A DNA stretch of 64,000 bases from Oscillospiraceae bacterium (lineage in GTDB: Bacteria; Bacillota; Clostridia; Oscillospirales; Oscillospiraceae): assembly GCA_021770845.1 (NCBI GenBank), contig JAETQF010000007.1, forward strand, positions 1 through 64,000, read 5' to 3'. The translations under genes and the position numbers were made by a program. Positions within the stretch are counted from its first letter, which is position 1; each line of letters begins with the position of its first letter. A model generated the notes under the pieces. That model had not been told where the DNA came from. It worked only from the letters and a program-made list of their open reading frames with translations, and ran no database searches. Below are positions 34,671-43,797 of this stretch, piece after piece.

Positions 34671-36467
34671 TTACTTGATGTTGTGGTAGCCGGCGAACTC
34701 GGTCAGGAAGCCGTATTTCAGGCCCAGATCGTTGCCCTCCGCGTCGGCGGCGGTCTTGATGGCAAAGCGGTTAATGATCTCCTTGGTGGTCATGCTGTGG
34801 TCGATCATGTACTGGAGCTGGGCCTCATTGTCCGCGTTCTTGAACAGCGCGGGCTCCGTCTTGCCCAGCAGCATGGTCTTGTCGCTGGCCCGCAGACCCC
34901 GCAGCCCGTTCTCCTCGCGGCCCTGGAGGACGTAGAGGGTGTCCCCGTTGGCGTTGGCCTTCTTCAGGTCAAAGCCCAGGGTGTCCCGCTGGTAGATGGC
35001 CAGCTCGGAGATCACGCCGCCGCCGTCGGTAATCTTGCGGCTGGCGCGGTTGAAGCAGATCACCAGCTTCAGGTTGGCGAACTCCGTGCAGAAGTTGTAG
35101 TCGCCGGTGGAGTCCATGAACCCGGCCAGGGGGCCGGCGCCGTTGTACTTGGGGGCGATGGCGTTGACGATGGCCGTCACCTTGCCCACGCCCTGGGTCT
35201 GGGCCTTGATGGGCAGCGTGTCGCGCACCCAGCCGCCCTTGCCGTCGTTGAGCCAGCCGCAGCCGGTGGTGTAGTCATACTCGTTGACGTACACGCCGTC
35301 CTCCAGCTTGTTGGTCATGGCCAGCACGCCGGTGACGTAGTCATGGAGGCCCCACGCGTCCACGGCGGCCCGGATGGGGTCGGTGGCGGAGGCGGAGCAC
35401 ACCCACACGTCGATGCCGTTGGCCTGGAGGGTGGCCCACAGCTCCTTGATGTTCTCGGACACCTGGGTGCCGGAGGTCCACTCGTAGGGCACCACGCCCA
35501 CCTTGGACTCGATGTCCTCAGGGGTCGTCCAGGTCACAGTGCTGGTCTCCACGCCGCTGTAGTAGGTGTGGGACGCCTTGGCCAGGTCATAGACCTCCTG
35601 CTCGGTCATGCCGGTGAACCAGTAGAGCACCCAGGGGTAGGCCACGGAGGCGGACTCATGGTCGTAGACGACATCGTACATGGTGCGGATCTTGGTGGCG
35701 AACTCCAGCCACTGGGGATCGGCCTGGATCTTCTCCTGGGCCTCCTTGTCAAGGCCCTTGCCGGTGAAGGGGCCGTACTCCTCATAGAGGTAGGTGTAGG
35801 CCGCGGTGATGTCCGCAATCCAGTCGTTGTAGGAGTGCTCAATGCCCTCGTAGTTGATCACCACATTCAGGCTCTCGTCATTCAGGCCGATGTCGGTGGC
35901 CAGCACCTCGGGCATCTTCTCGGGGGTGATGGCGAAGGTCATGGTCTGGAGCTGGTAGATGGCCAGCTGCTCCTCCACGTCGAAGATGGAGCAGGTGTTG
36001 TCAAAGTCAAACACCACGTAGGAGCCGTCCTTGGCGTAGCTGGCGGAGGTCTTGCCATAGGCGTCCATGAAGTCGTTGACCGCCTGCTTCACAAAGGGAT
36101 CCCAGTCGTTCCGCTGAACGTGGGCCGCTTCGGGGGTGGGCTCGGGGGTGGGCTCCGGGGTGGGCTCGGGCGTGGGCTCCGGGGTAGGCTCGGGCGTGGG
36201 CTCGGGGGTAGGCTCCGGCGCGGGCTTGCCGTCGGGAATCTGGAGCACCTGCCCCACATAGATCCGGTTGGGATTCTTGATGATATCCTTGTTGGCCTCG
36301 TAGATCTCGCGCCACCTGCTGCCATTGCCCAGATGCTGCTTGGAGATGCTCCACAGGCTGTCGCCCTTCTTCACCGTGTAGGTGGAGGCAAAGGCGGGAA
36401 CCGCCAGGGACAGGGCCAGCACAAGGGCCAAAAGTATGGAACCGAGCCTCTTACATTTTTTCAACAT
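34671..36467 (-). CDS. Secreted LysM protein with HAD-type (phosphorylcholine-phosphatase-like) domain
   Basis: 598 residues from ATG 36467, eight bases after AAAGGTGG. A signal peptide (about 1-28) ends AVPAFA. A LysM wall-binding domain (about 29-78, YTVKKGDSLWSISKQHLG) and a PEPT-repeat linker (about 83-112) follow. The HAD phosphatase domain starts with VVFDFDNTCSIFD near residue 145, where DxDxT supplies the nucleophile. The layout resembles phosphorylcholine phosphatases, which also take phosphoethanolamine. It is the gene after eutQ, so it could release ethanolamine at the cell surface for the pathway. That substrate is inference. Confidence 0.78.
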   Translation of the reverse strand: MLKKCKRLGSILLALVLALSLAVPAFASTYTVKKGDSLWSISKQHLGNGSRWREIYEANKDIIKNPNRIYVGQVLQIPDGKPAPEPTPEPTPEPTPEPTPEPTPEPTPEPTPEAAHVQRNDWDPFVKQAVNDFMDAYGKTSASYAKDGSYVVFDFDNTCSIFDVEEQLAIYQLQTMTFAITPEKMPEVLATDIGLNDESLNVVINYEGIEHSYNDWIADITAAYTYLYEEYGPFTGKGLDKEAQEKIQADPQWLEFATKIRTMYDVVYDHESASVAYPWVLYWFTGMTEQEVYDLAKASHTYYSGVETSTVTWTTPEDIESKVGVVPYEWTSGTQVSENIKELWATLQANGIDVWVCSASATDPIRAAVDAWGLHDYVTGVLAMTNKLEDGVYVNEYDYTTGCGWLNDGKGGWVRDTLPIKAQTQGVGKVTAIVNAIAPKYNGAGPLAGFMDSTGDYNFCTEFANLKLVICFNRASRKITDGGGVISELAIYQRDTLGFDLKKANANGDTLYVLQGREENGLRGLRASDKTMLLGKTEPALFKNADNEAQLQYMIDHSMTTKEIINRFAIKTAADAEGNDLGLKYGFLTEFAGYHNIK

Positions 36468-36580
36468 ATCATAATCCACCTTTCATCAAAAACGGGGCGG
36501 CAAGGGATGCCTGCCGCCCCGTCCCAAAATCTTTCCTTGGGGCCGGTTGCTTGGAACTGAGATCTGCGCGTTGGACGGGC

Positions 36581-37024
36581 TCAGCCCTCCTGCCAGTTGG
36601 CGGGATAGACTGTGTAGACGTACTTGGCGTAGCTGGGGGTCTGGAAGTGGATGTGGCTGCCCTTGGGGATGTAGATGATGTCCCCGGGGCCGCCGCTGAC
36701 GATGCGCCCGTCGATCTCGATCTCCAGGGCGCCCTCCAGCACGATGTCGTACTCGTCATAGGTGAGGGTCCACTCAAAGCTGGCGGCGTCCTTCAGCTCC
36801 ATGACGCCGCAGCCCATCCGGGGGGCCTCCTCCAGGGTGGTCACGTCGTTCAGCAGCACATCCTGCCGGCCCTCGAAGGGCTGGAGGGGGACGGTGCTGG
36901 TCTTGATCCCGATGATGCCGCTGGGATCCACCTGCCGCTCCATGGCGGGGGCGGCGGTGAGGCCGCCGGCCTCCTGGAGCACCTTGGTGACGATCTCACG
37001 GATCAGCTGTTCGCTGACGTTCAT
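36581..37024 (-). CDS. eutQ: EutQ-like cupin, ethanolamine utilisation
   Basis: 147 residues. The N-terminus NVSEQLIREIVTKVLQE resembles a microcompartment encapsulation helix. The cupin core (about 60-140) carries GCGVMELKDAASFEWTLTYD and DEYDIVLEGALEIEIDGR. EutQ proteins have been reported to have acetate kinase activity and to associate with the compartment. It is the last eut gene of the minus-strand cluster, 134 bases after eutH; that gap is GC-rich without a gene. Confidence 0.9.
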   Translation of the reverse strand: MNVSEQLIREIVTKVLQEAGGLTAAPAMERQVDPSGIIGIKTSTVPLQPFEGRQDVLLNDVTTLEEAPRMGCGVMELKDAASFEWTLTYDEYDIVLEGALEIEIDGRIVSGGPGDIIYIPKGSHIHFQTPSYAKYVYTVYPANWQEG

Positions 37025-37158
37025 AGGTTCACACCTGACCTTTCTCTGCCGCGCCCCGCCCCCTCACCCGGCGGGGGAGGGAGCGGGGACGGCGCTGGTT
37101 CTTGCTTTTGCCTGCGCCTGCCGGGGAGACCCCGGACGGGCGCGGGAGCGGGATTTCG

Positions 37159-38361
37159 TTAAGCCTTCTTCTCCTCGGTGACGCCGATCTTGGCCAGCAG
37201 CTTGGGAGCCAGGAGGTAAGCCACGATCACGGCGGTGATACCGCCAACCAGCTTGGCGACGATAACGGGGGTCACCATGCTCTGGTTCACACCGGCGGTG
37301 AAGCCCAGGTGATCGCCGAACACGAAGGCGGCGGACACGGCAAAGGCCACGTTCAGCAGCTTGCCCTTGGGGTTCATCTCGCCCAGGATATTGAACATGG
37401 CGATGTTGTTGGCCAGGTTGGCCACCATGCCGGCGGAGCCCTTGTCGTTCATGCCCAGCGCGCCGCCCAGCTTGCCCAGGGCGCCGCCGAAGGTCTTGGT
37501 GATCCACTTCACCATGGGGAAGGCGCCGATCAGCACGATGCCGATCTGGCCGCAGGTCAGCAGGCCGCTGTCCAGGGGGCTGATGCCGGTGACCTCATCC
37601 TTAATGGCCATCACGTCGAACAGGGGGAACATGATGCCGGTGATCTGCTCGAACACGGCGATGGCGGTGAAGGCGGTGATGACGATGGTCACGCCGGTGC
37701 CGAACACGTTGAAGCCCTTGATCATGCCGGCGGGGGCGAACCACAGGCCGATGACGATGAGGGCGGCGATGATGATAACGGGGATCAGGTTCTGGAGGAT
37801 CACCAGGAAGGACAGCTTATACTCGGTCATGGCGGACATCACCAGGCCGCCCACGATGCAGCCGATGGGGATGGTGATCATACCGGCCAGAACGCCGGCG
37901 CCCAGGTAGGAGCGGTCTTCCTTGGAGATGATGCCCAGGGCCACGGGGATGGTGAACACGATGGTGGGGCCCATCATGGTGCCCAGGATCAGGCCGGCGA
38001 AGTTACCCATGGTCTCATTGGCCGCCAGCTCCATGGCCAGAGGATAGCCGCCCATGTCGCAGGCCAGCAGGGTGGTGGCGAACATGGCGGGGTCGGCGCC
38101 GAAGACGGTGTAGATGGGGGTGATGATGGGGCCAAGGATCTTGGCCAGCACAGGGGCGGCGGCCACGACGCCGGCCATGGACAGGGCCAGGGGGCCGATG
38201 GCGTTGAAGCCGGCCTCGAACTCCTCGCCGTAGCCGAACTTGTTGCCCATGATCTTATCAATCGCGCCCACCAGCATGAAGATCATCATGATCATCATAA
38301 TGACGGAGTTGATGGAGATACCGGACACCCATGCGCCGATGCTTTCAGTGAATACGCTCAT
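37159..38361 (-). CDS. eutH: Ethanolamine permease
   Basis: 400 residues with about eleven transmembrane segments. The N-terminal IGAWVSGISINSVIMMIMMI, GADPAMFATTLLACDMGGYP (about 88-107) and NFAGLILGTMMGPTIVFTIP (about 119-138) are EutH signatures. It imports protonated or neutral ethanolamine at low external concentrations. The start ATG follows AAGGAGGAACATAC. It is near the end of the eut operon, typical for Firmicutes. Confidence 0.95.
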   Translation of the reverse strand: MSVFTESIGAWVSGISINSVIMMIMMIFMLVGAIDKIMGNKFGYGEEFEAGFNAIGPLALSMAGVVAAAPVLAKILGPIITPIYTVFGADPAMFATTLLACDMGGYPLAMELAANETMGNFAGLILGTMMGPTIVFTIPVALGIISKEDRSYLGAGVLAGMITIPIGCIVGGLVMSAMTEYKLSFLVILQNLIPVIIIAALIVIGLWFAPAGMIKGFNVFGTGVTIVITAFTAIAVFEQITGIMFPLFDVMAIKDEVTGISPLDSGLLTCGQIGIVLIGAFPMVKWITKTFGGALGKLGGALGMNDKGSAGMVANLANNIAMFNILGEMNPKGKLLNVAFAVSAAFVFGDHLGFTAGVNQSMVTPVIVAKLVGGITAVIVAYLLAPKLLAKIGVTEEKKA

Positions 38362-38434
38362 GTATGTTCCTCCTTCAGAAATTCTTTTCTCTTTTCACGG
38401 GGGCGGCGCCCCCGTCAAAGACGGGTTGGGCCGC

Positions 38435-38974
38435 TCACAGCAGGGAGTCGAACACCTGCTTGGCGGGCCGCGGGATGACGGTGGTGCCCACCAGGAGCTG
38501 GGCGTCCCGGGAGGCGGCGGCCACCGCCGCGCGCACCGCGCCCACGTCCCCGGTGAGGGTCACGTAGCCCTTGCCGCCGATGGCATAGCCGATGCGCACC
38601 TCAATCAGGGTGATGTTGGCCGCCTTGGCCGCCACGTCGGCGGCGGTGATGGCGGACGCCACAGAGTAGAACTCCAGCACGCCCACCGCGCCCAGGGCGG
38701 GGGTGGGGGTGGCCATGCTGATGGCGGGGATGAGCTGGGGATGGACGTTGGGCAGCAGCAGCGTGTCCACCACGCACTCGCCCCCCCGCTTCTCCCCCTC
38801 CTTCATGGAGGCCCGCACGTCGCCGGTGTCCCCGGCGATGAGGATCAGGTACTTGCCCGGGCAGACCGTGGAGGAGCGGATGAGCTCCACCTGAGCGGCC
38901 TTTACCATATAGTCGCAGGTTTCAATGCCTTTGGCGATGCTGTTCAGCTCCACCATACCGATTGCCGTTCTCAT
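38435..38974 (-). CDS. Tandem-domain BMC shell protein (PduT-like trimer)
   Basis: 179 residues holding two BMC domains in tandem (about 3-85 and 95-175). Each has the glycine-rich pore-side strand: AIGMVELNSIAKGIETCDYM and AVGVLEFYSVASAITAADVA. Such BMC-T proteins form trimers; PduT carries an Fe-S cluster at its central pore for electron passage. A Cys lies in STVCPGKYL (near residue 38), a possible cluster ligand. The PduS-like Fe-S flavoprotein gene immediately upstream (4-base gap) supports an electron conduit across the shell. Confidence 0.85.
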   Translation of the reverse strand: MRTAIGMVELNSIAKGIETCDYMVKAAQVELIRSSTVCPGKYLILIAGDTGDVRASMKEGEKRGGECVVDTLLLPNVHPQLIPAISMATPTPALGAVGVLEFYSVASAITAADVAAKAANITLIEVRIGYAIGGKGYVTLTGDVGAVRAAVAAASRDAQLLVGTTVIPRPAKQVFDSLL

Positions 38975-38978
38975 ACGC

Positions 38979-40325
38979 TCACTCCTTTCTTCTGATGGTC
39001 GCGCCCGCGCCGGTGACCTGCTCCACCACGCCGTCGATGCTGGCGTGGATGTTGACGGACAGGCCCTCCGCCGCCTGGGCCAGCAGATCCCCCACGGCCA
39101 CCGTGTCGCCCACGGCCTTCACCGGGACGGCGGGCTTGCCGATGTGCTGCTGGAAGGGGATGAATACCCGCTCCGGCTCCAGGGTCTTGCAGGCGTGGGC
39201 GTGCTTCCCGTCGTACTGGGCCAGCCCCAGGCGGGCGATGAGCCTGCCGGTGGGCGTCTTGCGGTCGTCCACAAACTGGCGGGCCTGGGGCTCCATGTTC
39301 CGGGGCACCTGGATGCCCCGCTGGCGCAGCTCGCCCTTGATGTACTGGTTCACCTTCCTGGGGGACAGCCCCATGGGGCAGGCGAACATCTCGCACACGC
39401 CGCAGTCACAGCAGTTGGCCGCGTCCCCGAAGGCGGCCAGGTACTGGCCGTCGTCGGTGATGGTCTTTTCCCGCCACAGGCTGCGCATCACCAGGTTGGG
39501 CCGGATCTGGTGCCCGATGAGATACCGCGGGCACAGGTCGGTGCACATACGGCACTGGATGCAGGCGCTCTTGGTCTGGTGGCGGATGGCGTCCAGGCTG
39601 AGCTGGGCCCGCCGGAACAGATAGTGATCCTTGGGCAGGACGATGATGTTGCCGGTGGTCTTGGTCACCACGGCGGCGGCAATGTCCTCAGCTTTGGTGA
39701 GGGGCTTGCCCATCATGGGCCCGCCCACGATCAGGGCGTAGTCCGTCAGGGTGGGCTCCGCCGCCGCCACGCACTCCGTCAGCGGGGTGCCGATGGGCAC
39801 GTGGAGCATGATGGGCTCCTTGACCTCGCCCACCACCGACAGGTACTTCTGGGTGACGGGCACGCCGTCCAGGGCCTGGAGGACGTTGAGCAGGGTGCCC
39901 ACGTTGTCCACCACGCAGCCCACATCCAGCGGCAGGCCCCGTTCGGGCACGCTGCGCCCGGTGACCTGCTGCACCATGGTCTGCTCATCCCCGGCGGGGT
40001 AGAAGGTGGCCATCTGGAAGATCTCCACATCGGCCCCCAGCTTGCTGATGGCCCCCTCCAGGGCGGCGATCTCGTCCCGGTACTTGCCCTTCAGGGCGAT
40101 GACCGCCCGCTTGGCCCCCAGGTGGGCGGCGATGGCCGCGGCCGCGGCCACCACCTGCTCCGGGAAGGTGCGGCACAGGTATTTGTCGGTCTCAATCAGC
40201 GGCTCGCACTCGGCGGCGTTGACGATAAAGCACTCCGCCTTGGCATTGAGCTTTACATGGGTGGGGAATCCGGCGCCGCCTGCGCCCACAACGCCGGCCT
40301 CCCGCACCGCTTGGGTCAAATTCAT
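38979..40325 (-). CDS. PduS-like Fe-S flavoprotein (RnfC-related corrinoid reductase)
   Basis: 448 residues. A glycine-rich AGVVGAGGAGFPTHVKLNAK (about 9-28) binds FMN/NADH as in RnfC and Nuo51-type proteins. An SLBB-like middle follows. Two [4Fe-4S] motifs are CIQCRMCTDLCPRYL (about 255-269) and CCDCGVCEMFACP (about 304-316). PduS reduces cob(III/II)alamin inside propanediol compartments; here it would keep the EutBC cofactor reduced. It is adjacent to a PduT-like shell protein. The adenosyltransferase eutT lies farther up the operon. Confidence 0.88.
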   Translation of the reverse strand: MNLTQAVREAGVVGAGGAGFPTHVKLNAKAECFIVNAAECEPLIETDKYLCRTFPEQVVAAAAAIAAHLGAKRAVIALKGKYRDEIAALEGAISKLGADVEIFQMATFYPAGDEQTMVQQVTGRSVPERGLPLDVGCVVDNVGTLLNVLQALDGVPVTQKYLSVVGEVKEPIMLHVPIGTPLTECVAAAEPTLTDYALIVGGPMMGKPLTKAEDIAAAVVTKTTGNIIVLPKDHYLFRRAQLSLDAIRHQTKSACIQCRMCTDLCPRYLIGHQIRPNLVMRSLWREKTITDDGQYLAAFGDAANCCDCGVCEMFACPMGLSPRKVNQYIKGELRQRGIQVPRNMEPQARQFVDDRKTPTGRLIARLGLAQYDGKHAHACKTLEPERVFIPFQQHIGKPAVPVKAVGDTVAVGDLLAQAAEGLSVNIHASIDGVVEQVTGAGATIRRKE

Positions 40326-40380
40326 AGTCTCACCTTATTTCCTTGTGGGCCGCGGCCGGCCCGGCCCCCGGCCTGGGGGC

Positions 40381-40671
40381 TCAGGTCGGCTGCAAAACGC
40401 TGGCGTCCACATCCTGGTCGTCCACAATGCCCACCACGGTGGCGTCCACCGGGATCATCATGTCCCCCGCGGCGCTCCGGGCGGAGCTGCCGCCAACCAC
40501 CACGACCGTCTCCCCCACGCCGGCGCCGATGATATCGGCGGCCACGATGGGGATGCGGTACAATTCCCCGTTCAGCGGGTTGATGGGCTGAACCAGCAGC
40601 AGCTTCAGGCCGGCCAGCTTTTCCTCTTTCCGGGTCGCCCAGATGTTGCCAATCACTTTTGCCACTTGCAT
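40381..40671 (-). CDS. eutN: BMC pentamer vertex protein
   Basis: 96 residues, start ATG 40671. MQVAKVIGNIWATRKEEKLAG, then KLLLVQPIN and VGIVDDQDV, match the EutN/CcmL fold. The pentamer closes the vertices of the polyhedral shell. GETVVVVGGSSAR near residue 54 is a typical loop. Confidence 0.95.
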   Translation of the reverse strand: MQVAKVIGNIWATRKEEKLAGLKLLLVQPINPLNGELYRIPIVAADIIGAGVGETVVVVGGSSARSAAGDMMIPVDATVVGIVDDQDVDASVLQPT

Positions 40672-40712
40672 GAATTTCCCTCATTTCGTCCGGGCGATGG
40701 GCCGAGAACCGG

Positions 40713-41471
40713 TCAGCGCCCCGCGCCGCGGATCAGGCGGATGCCCTTGGATTTCGCGTACTCCACGGCCAGCGCCGTCAGGATAGTCTTTTCCCCGATG
40801 TGGATGCAGGTGACCTCGTCCTTATCGGCGGCGATCACGTCCCGCTCCGTCAGCACCCGCTTATCCAGGCACAGCTCCTTGCCCGGGCCGCAGGGCTCCG
40901 GCGGGGCCGCCGGAGCGGCGGGGGCGTCGGAGCAGGCGGGGCAGGCCCCGTCCAGAATCGCCCCGGCCAGGTTCTGCTGGGAGCAGATGGTCAGGCCGCA
41001 GGCGGTGAGCAGGGCCAGCTTCTCCTGAAGCATGGCGCAGTAGGGCGCGGGCAGCTTGCAGGAGGTGGCGCGCATGGCCTCCATCTCCTCCGTGGGCACG
41101 AATACCCGCTTGCCGGCCAGCAGCGCCTGCTGGGCCAGCCTGGTGAACGGCGTGTCGCAGATCCCGCTGGCCAGCTTGCACAGCACCTCGTTGGTAAACT
41201 GGTAGATCACCACGGCCTCGAACTTGTCCAGATCCACCTGGTAGTCCTGCATGAGGGCGCATTCCGTGCGGTAGCACGCCGTCAGGCGCGGATCCTCCAG
41301 CACGTGATGGCAGTCCTCCCCGTGTTCCTGGGTCAGGATCAGCAGGCCGGGCCGCCCGTCGTCCGGGGTGGGGCCGCCGCAGGCAGGGCATCCCTGGGAA
41401 CAGGCCCCGCTCTGAGCCAGCTTCTCCACGACGCGGGCCAGGATCAGCTCGACCAATTCCTTATGATCCAT
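40713..41471 (-). CDS. Ethanolamine utilisation protein of unknown function (TIGR02536-like)
   Basis: 252 residues from ATG 41471, with AAAGGGGGG upstream. The N-terminus MDHKELVELILARVVEKLAQ is an encapsulation-type amphipathic helix. CSQGCPACGG follows. A flavoprotein-like body contains VVIYQFTNEVLCKLASGICD (about 88-107). The C-terminus (KRVLTERDVIAA, VEYAKSKGIRLIRG) resembles the tail of EutT/PduO-linked proteins. The family is restricted to eut loci and its reaction is unknown. Eleven or more cysteines could bind a metal. Confidence 0.75.
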   Translation of the reverse strand: MDHKELVELILARVVEKLAQSGACSQGCPACGGPTPDDGRPGLLILTQEHGEDCHHVLEDPRLTACYRTECALMQDYQVDLDKFEAVVIYQFTNEVLCKLASGICDTPFTRLAQQALLAGKRVFVPTEEMEAMRATSCKLPAPYCAMLQEKLALLTACGLTICSQQNLAGAILDGACPACSDAPAAPAAPPEPCGPGKELCLDKRVLTERDVIAADKDEVTCIHIGEKTILTALAVEYAKSKGIRLIRGAGR

Positions 41472-41491
41472 GGCTGACCCCCCTTTCATGG

Positions 41492-42310
41492 CTAAATTTT
41501 ACAGTTCATCGCGATTCCCGCCGGCGTCACCAGGAAGGGATCCGCCGGCTTGATGGTTTTGATTTGCGTCTCTTTCTGGAAGATGTCCTCGATCCCGGTG
41601 AGGCAGCAGGTGCCGCCGCACAGGTAGATGGCCTCCACGTCGGTGCCCGCCAGATAGCGGCGGACGATGGTGGCCATCTTCTCCACCACCGGGCGCACCA
41701 CCGGCAGGATCTCCCGGTGGCGGGCATAGTCCTGCTTGATGGCCTCCGCCTCCTGGAAGCTGACGTGGTAGTTCCCCGCCAGCACCAGGGACAGGTGGGT
41801 GCCGCCGGTGGGCTCGTCCTCGGTGCGCACCACCTTGCCGTCCCGGAGGATGGCAAGACCGGTGGTGCCGCCGCCGATGTCCACAATCACGCCGTTCTGG
41901 ATTTGATAGATGGCGTTGGCCGCGCTGGGCTCATCCAGCACCGCCGTGACCTCAAACCCGGCCCCCTCCGCCACGTACTGGTGGGTGCGGGCGCTGGATT
42001 CCGTGCCGGCGGGCATGGCGATGGCGCAGTTGAGCAGCTCCGCGTCCAGCCGGCCCTCCAGCTTTTTCTTCAGCTCCCGGACGATGTTCAGCGCGCCGGT
42101 GTAGTCCACCACCACGCCGTCCTTCAGCACCCCCGCCGCCTGCTTCTCGCAGGCGATGGGGTTGTCCTCCTCGTCCAGCACCACCAGGGCGATATAGGCC
42201 GTGCCCAGATCCACGCCCGTCTTGAGCTTGGGGCTTACGGGGTGGAAGGTGGTGTGCTCCGACTCCTTCACCCGTTCCATATAGGCGTTGACCCGCTCCA
42301 GATCCATCAT
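41492..42310 (-). CDS. eutJ: Ethanolamine utilisation chaperone-like ATPase
   Basis: 272 residues from ATG 42310, with GGAG ten bases upstream. It has the actin/Hsp70 fold: LKTGVDLGTAYIALVVLDE (about 29-47, phosphate 1), VIVDIGGGTTGLAIL (about 140-154, phosphate 2) and YLCGGTCCLTGIEDIF (about 230, adenosine). EutJ is believed to help enzyme folding or loading into the compartment. It is 42 bases downstream of pduL. Confidence 0.9.
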   Translation of the reverse strand: MMDLERVNAYMERVKESEHTTFHPVSPKLKTGVDLGTAYIALVVLDEEDNPIACEKQAAGVLKDGVVVDYTGALNIVRELKKKLEGRLDAELLNCAIAMPAGTESSARTHQYVAEGAGFEVTAVLDEPSAANAIYQIQNGVIVDIGGGTTGLAILRDGKVVRTEDEPTGGTHLSLVLAGNYHVSFQEAEAIKQDYARHREILPVVRPVVEKMATIVRRYLAGTDVEAIYLCGGTCCLTGIEDIFQKETQIKTIKPADPFLVTPAGIAMNCKI

Positions 42311-42352
42311 AGTGATACGCTCCTTCCCGGCGCTGCGGGGGCCGTGGGGCCC

Positions 42353-42970
42353 TTACCGGATGATTTTACCAAGGGTGAAGCCCTTGACCATGGCGGCGTT
42401 GGCCTCGTCGAAATCAATGTGCATCTTGCAGCTGAACCGGGTGCTCACCCGGATCAGCACGTCCCGGAACACCACGGGCCGCTCGGTGAGCAGGGCCACG
42501 CTGACCCGCTGCTTATCCCGCAGGTCGAACATGACCGAGTCGGGGGCGGTCACATGGATGTGGTTGCGGGCGATGATCACGCCCTCCTTCAGCTCCAGGG
42601 TGCCGCAGGGCCCCTCGATGACGATGGAGCCGGAGCCGGCCACGTCGCCGGACTCCCGCAGGGGCGCGTCCACGCCCAGCTCCACGCAGTCGCTCTTGGA
42701 CAGCTCCACCTGGGAGGCCGTCCGCACCGGGCCCAGCACGGCGGTGCGCTCCTTGCGGCCCTTGGGGCCCACCAGGGTCACCCGCTGCTGGGACAGGAAC
42801 TGCCCCGGCTGGGACAGGGGCCGGGCGGGCTCCAGCACGGCGCCGGGGCCAAAGAGCACCTCGGCATCCGCCTGGGTCAGGTGGACGTGGCGGGCGGAGA
42901 CCTCAACCTCTACCAGCCCCGCCCGGTGGACGGAGTTCATGACCGCCGCGGAAATCTGTTCTGCTGTCAT
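42353..42970 (-). CDS. pduL: Phosphotransacylase (PduL type)
   Basis: 205 residues from ATG 42970, overlapping the eutT stop as ATGA. The N-terminal 18 residues form an encapsulation helix. The two PduL domains hold the zinc ligands in VEVSARHVHLTQ (about 21-32) and VIIARNHIHVTAPD (about 133-146). It converts acetyl-CoA and phosphate to acetyl-phosphate and recycles CoA inside the compartment. It replaces the unrelated EutD phosphotransacetylase found in enterobacteria. Confidence 0.93.
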   Translation of the reverse strand: MTAEQISAAVMNSVHRAGLVEVEVSARHVHLTQADAEVLFGPGAVLEPARPLSQPGQFLSQQRVTLVGPKGRKERTAVLGPVRTASQVELSKSDCVELGVDAPLRESGDVAGSGSIVIEGPCGTLELKEGVIIARNHIHVTAPDSVMFDLRDKQRVSVALLTERPVVFRDVLIRVSTRFSCKMHIDFDEANAAMVKGFTLGKIIR

Positions 42971-43761
42971 TTTGCCGCCCCCTTGTAGTCGCCGGCCAGA
43001 TACTTGCACATCATGATGTGCAGGGCGCTGGACAGGCGGTTGAGCTCCTCGATGATGTCGCCCCGGCTGAACCGGAACCCGTCATAGAAGGCGTTGGCCG
43101 CGGCCACCTCGGTCTCCCGGATGGCGGCCCGCAGCTGGTTGAGCAGGGCGTAGTCCCGGCCCATGGTGTAGGAGGGCAGGAGCATCTGCCGGATGTTGTA
43201 GAACTTCATGGGGTTGTGGGAGTGCTCCCGCAGCTCGGCGTGGGTCAGCCCGATGATGGTGTCGCTGTGCAGCTCCTCGTCCAGCACGTCGCAGCGCATC
43301 ATGTTGCGCAGGGCCTTCAGCACGTCGTCCAGGTCGGCCAGCAGCTGCTGGCTGCCGCCGCCCTCAGAGATCAGCGCCTGATCCAGCACCACCAGCGCCT
43401 GGAGGCTGTCCAGCTTGCCCCGGAACAGGATCCGGGGGTGGTTTTTGGGCACCAGCTGGTTGTCAAAGAGCTGGGTCATGTGCTCCGGCTTCTCCATGTA
43501 GAACGAGCCGCTCTGGTAGTCCACATATTTGGGCTTGGGCGCGGCCATCACCGGCTGTTGGGCCGGCTGGGCCGCGGCCGGTGCCGCGGCCTCCTCCGGG
43601 GCCCGCTGGGGACACTCCCCCTCTTTGGCGATCTTGATCTTGCGCTGCTGGAGGTATTCCCGCGCCGCGGGCGTGAGGATTTTCCCGGTGGGGATGTAGT
43701 ACACCTCCGGCTGGCTGTTGCGCAGCTCAAACCGCAGAATATCCTCGGTGATTGCTCTCAT
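42967..43761 (-). CDS. eutT: Cobalamin adenosyltransferase
   Basis: 264 residues. The N-terminus (LRNSQPEVYYIPTGKILTPA) and the helical body DSLQALVVLDQALISEGG (about 122) match EutT-type ATP:corrinoid adenosyltransferases. A Pro/Ala linker lies at about 55-72. It makes adenosylcobalamin for ethanolamine ammonia-lyase. The start ATG follows GAAAGGGGGG. The gene precedes pduL with a four-base overlap. Confidence 0.88.
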   Translation of the reverse strand: MRAITEDILRFELRNSQPEVYYIPTGKILTPAAREYLQQRKIKIAKEGECPQRAPEEAAAPAAAQPAQQPVMAAPKPKYVDYQSGSFYMEKPEHMTQLFDNQLVPKNHPRILFRGKLDSLQALVVLDQALISEGGGSQQLLADLDDVLKALRNMMRCDVLDEELHSDTIIGLTHAELREHSHNPMKFYNIRQMLLPSYTMGRDYALLNQLRAAIRETEVAAANAFYDGFRFSRGDIIEELNRLSSALHIMMCKYLAGDYKGAAK

Positions 43762-43797
43762 GGGTGTCCCCCCTTTCTCAGTGGAAGTTTACGGGCT

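Noticed and set aside
34182-36560. A 792-residue plus-strand open frame
   Set aside because: It is the antisense shadow of the LysM-HAD gene and of the cobalamin riboswitch, with repetitive low-complexity composition and no ribosome site.
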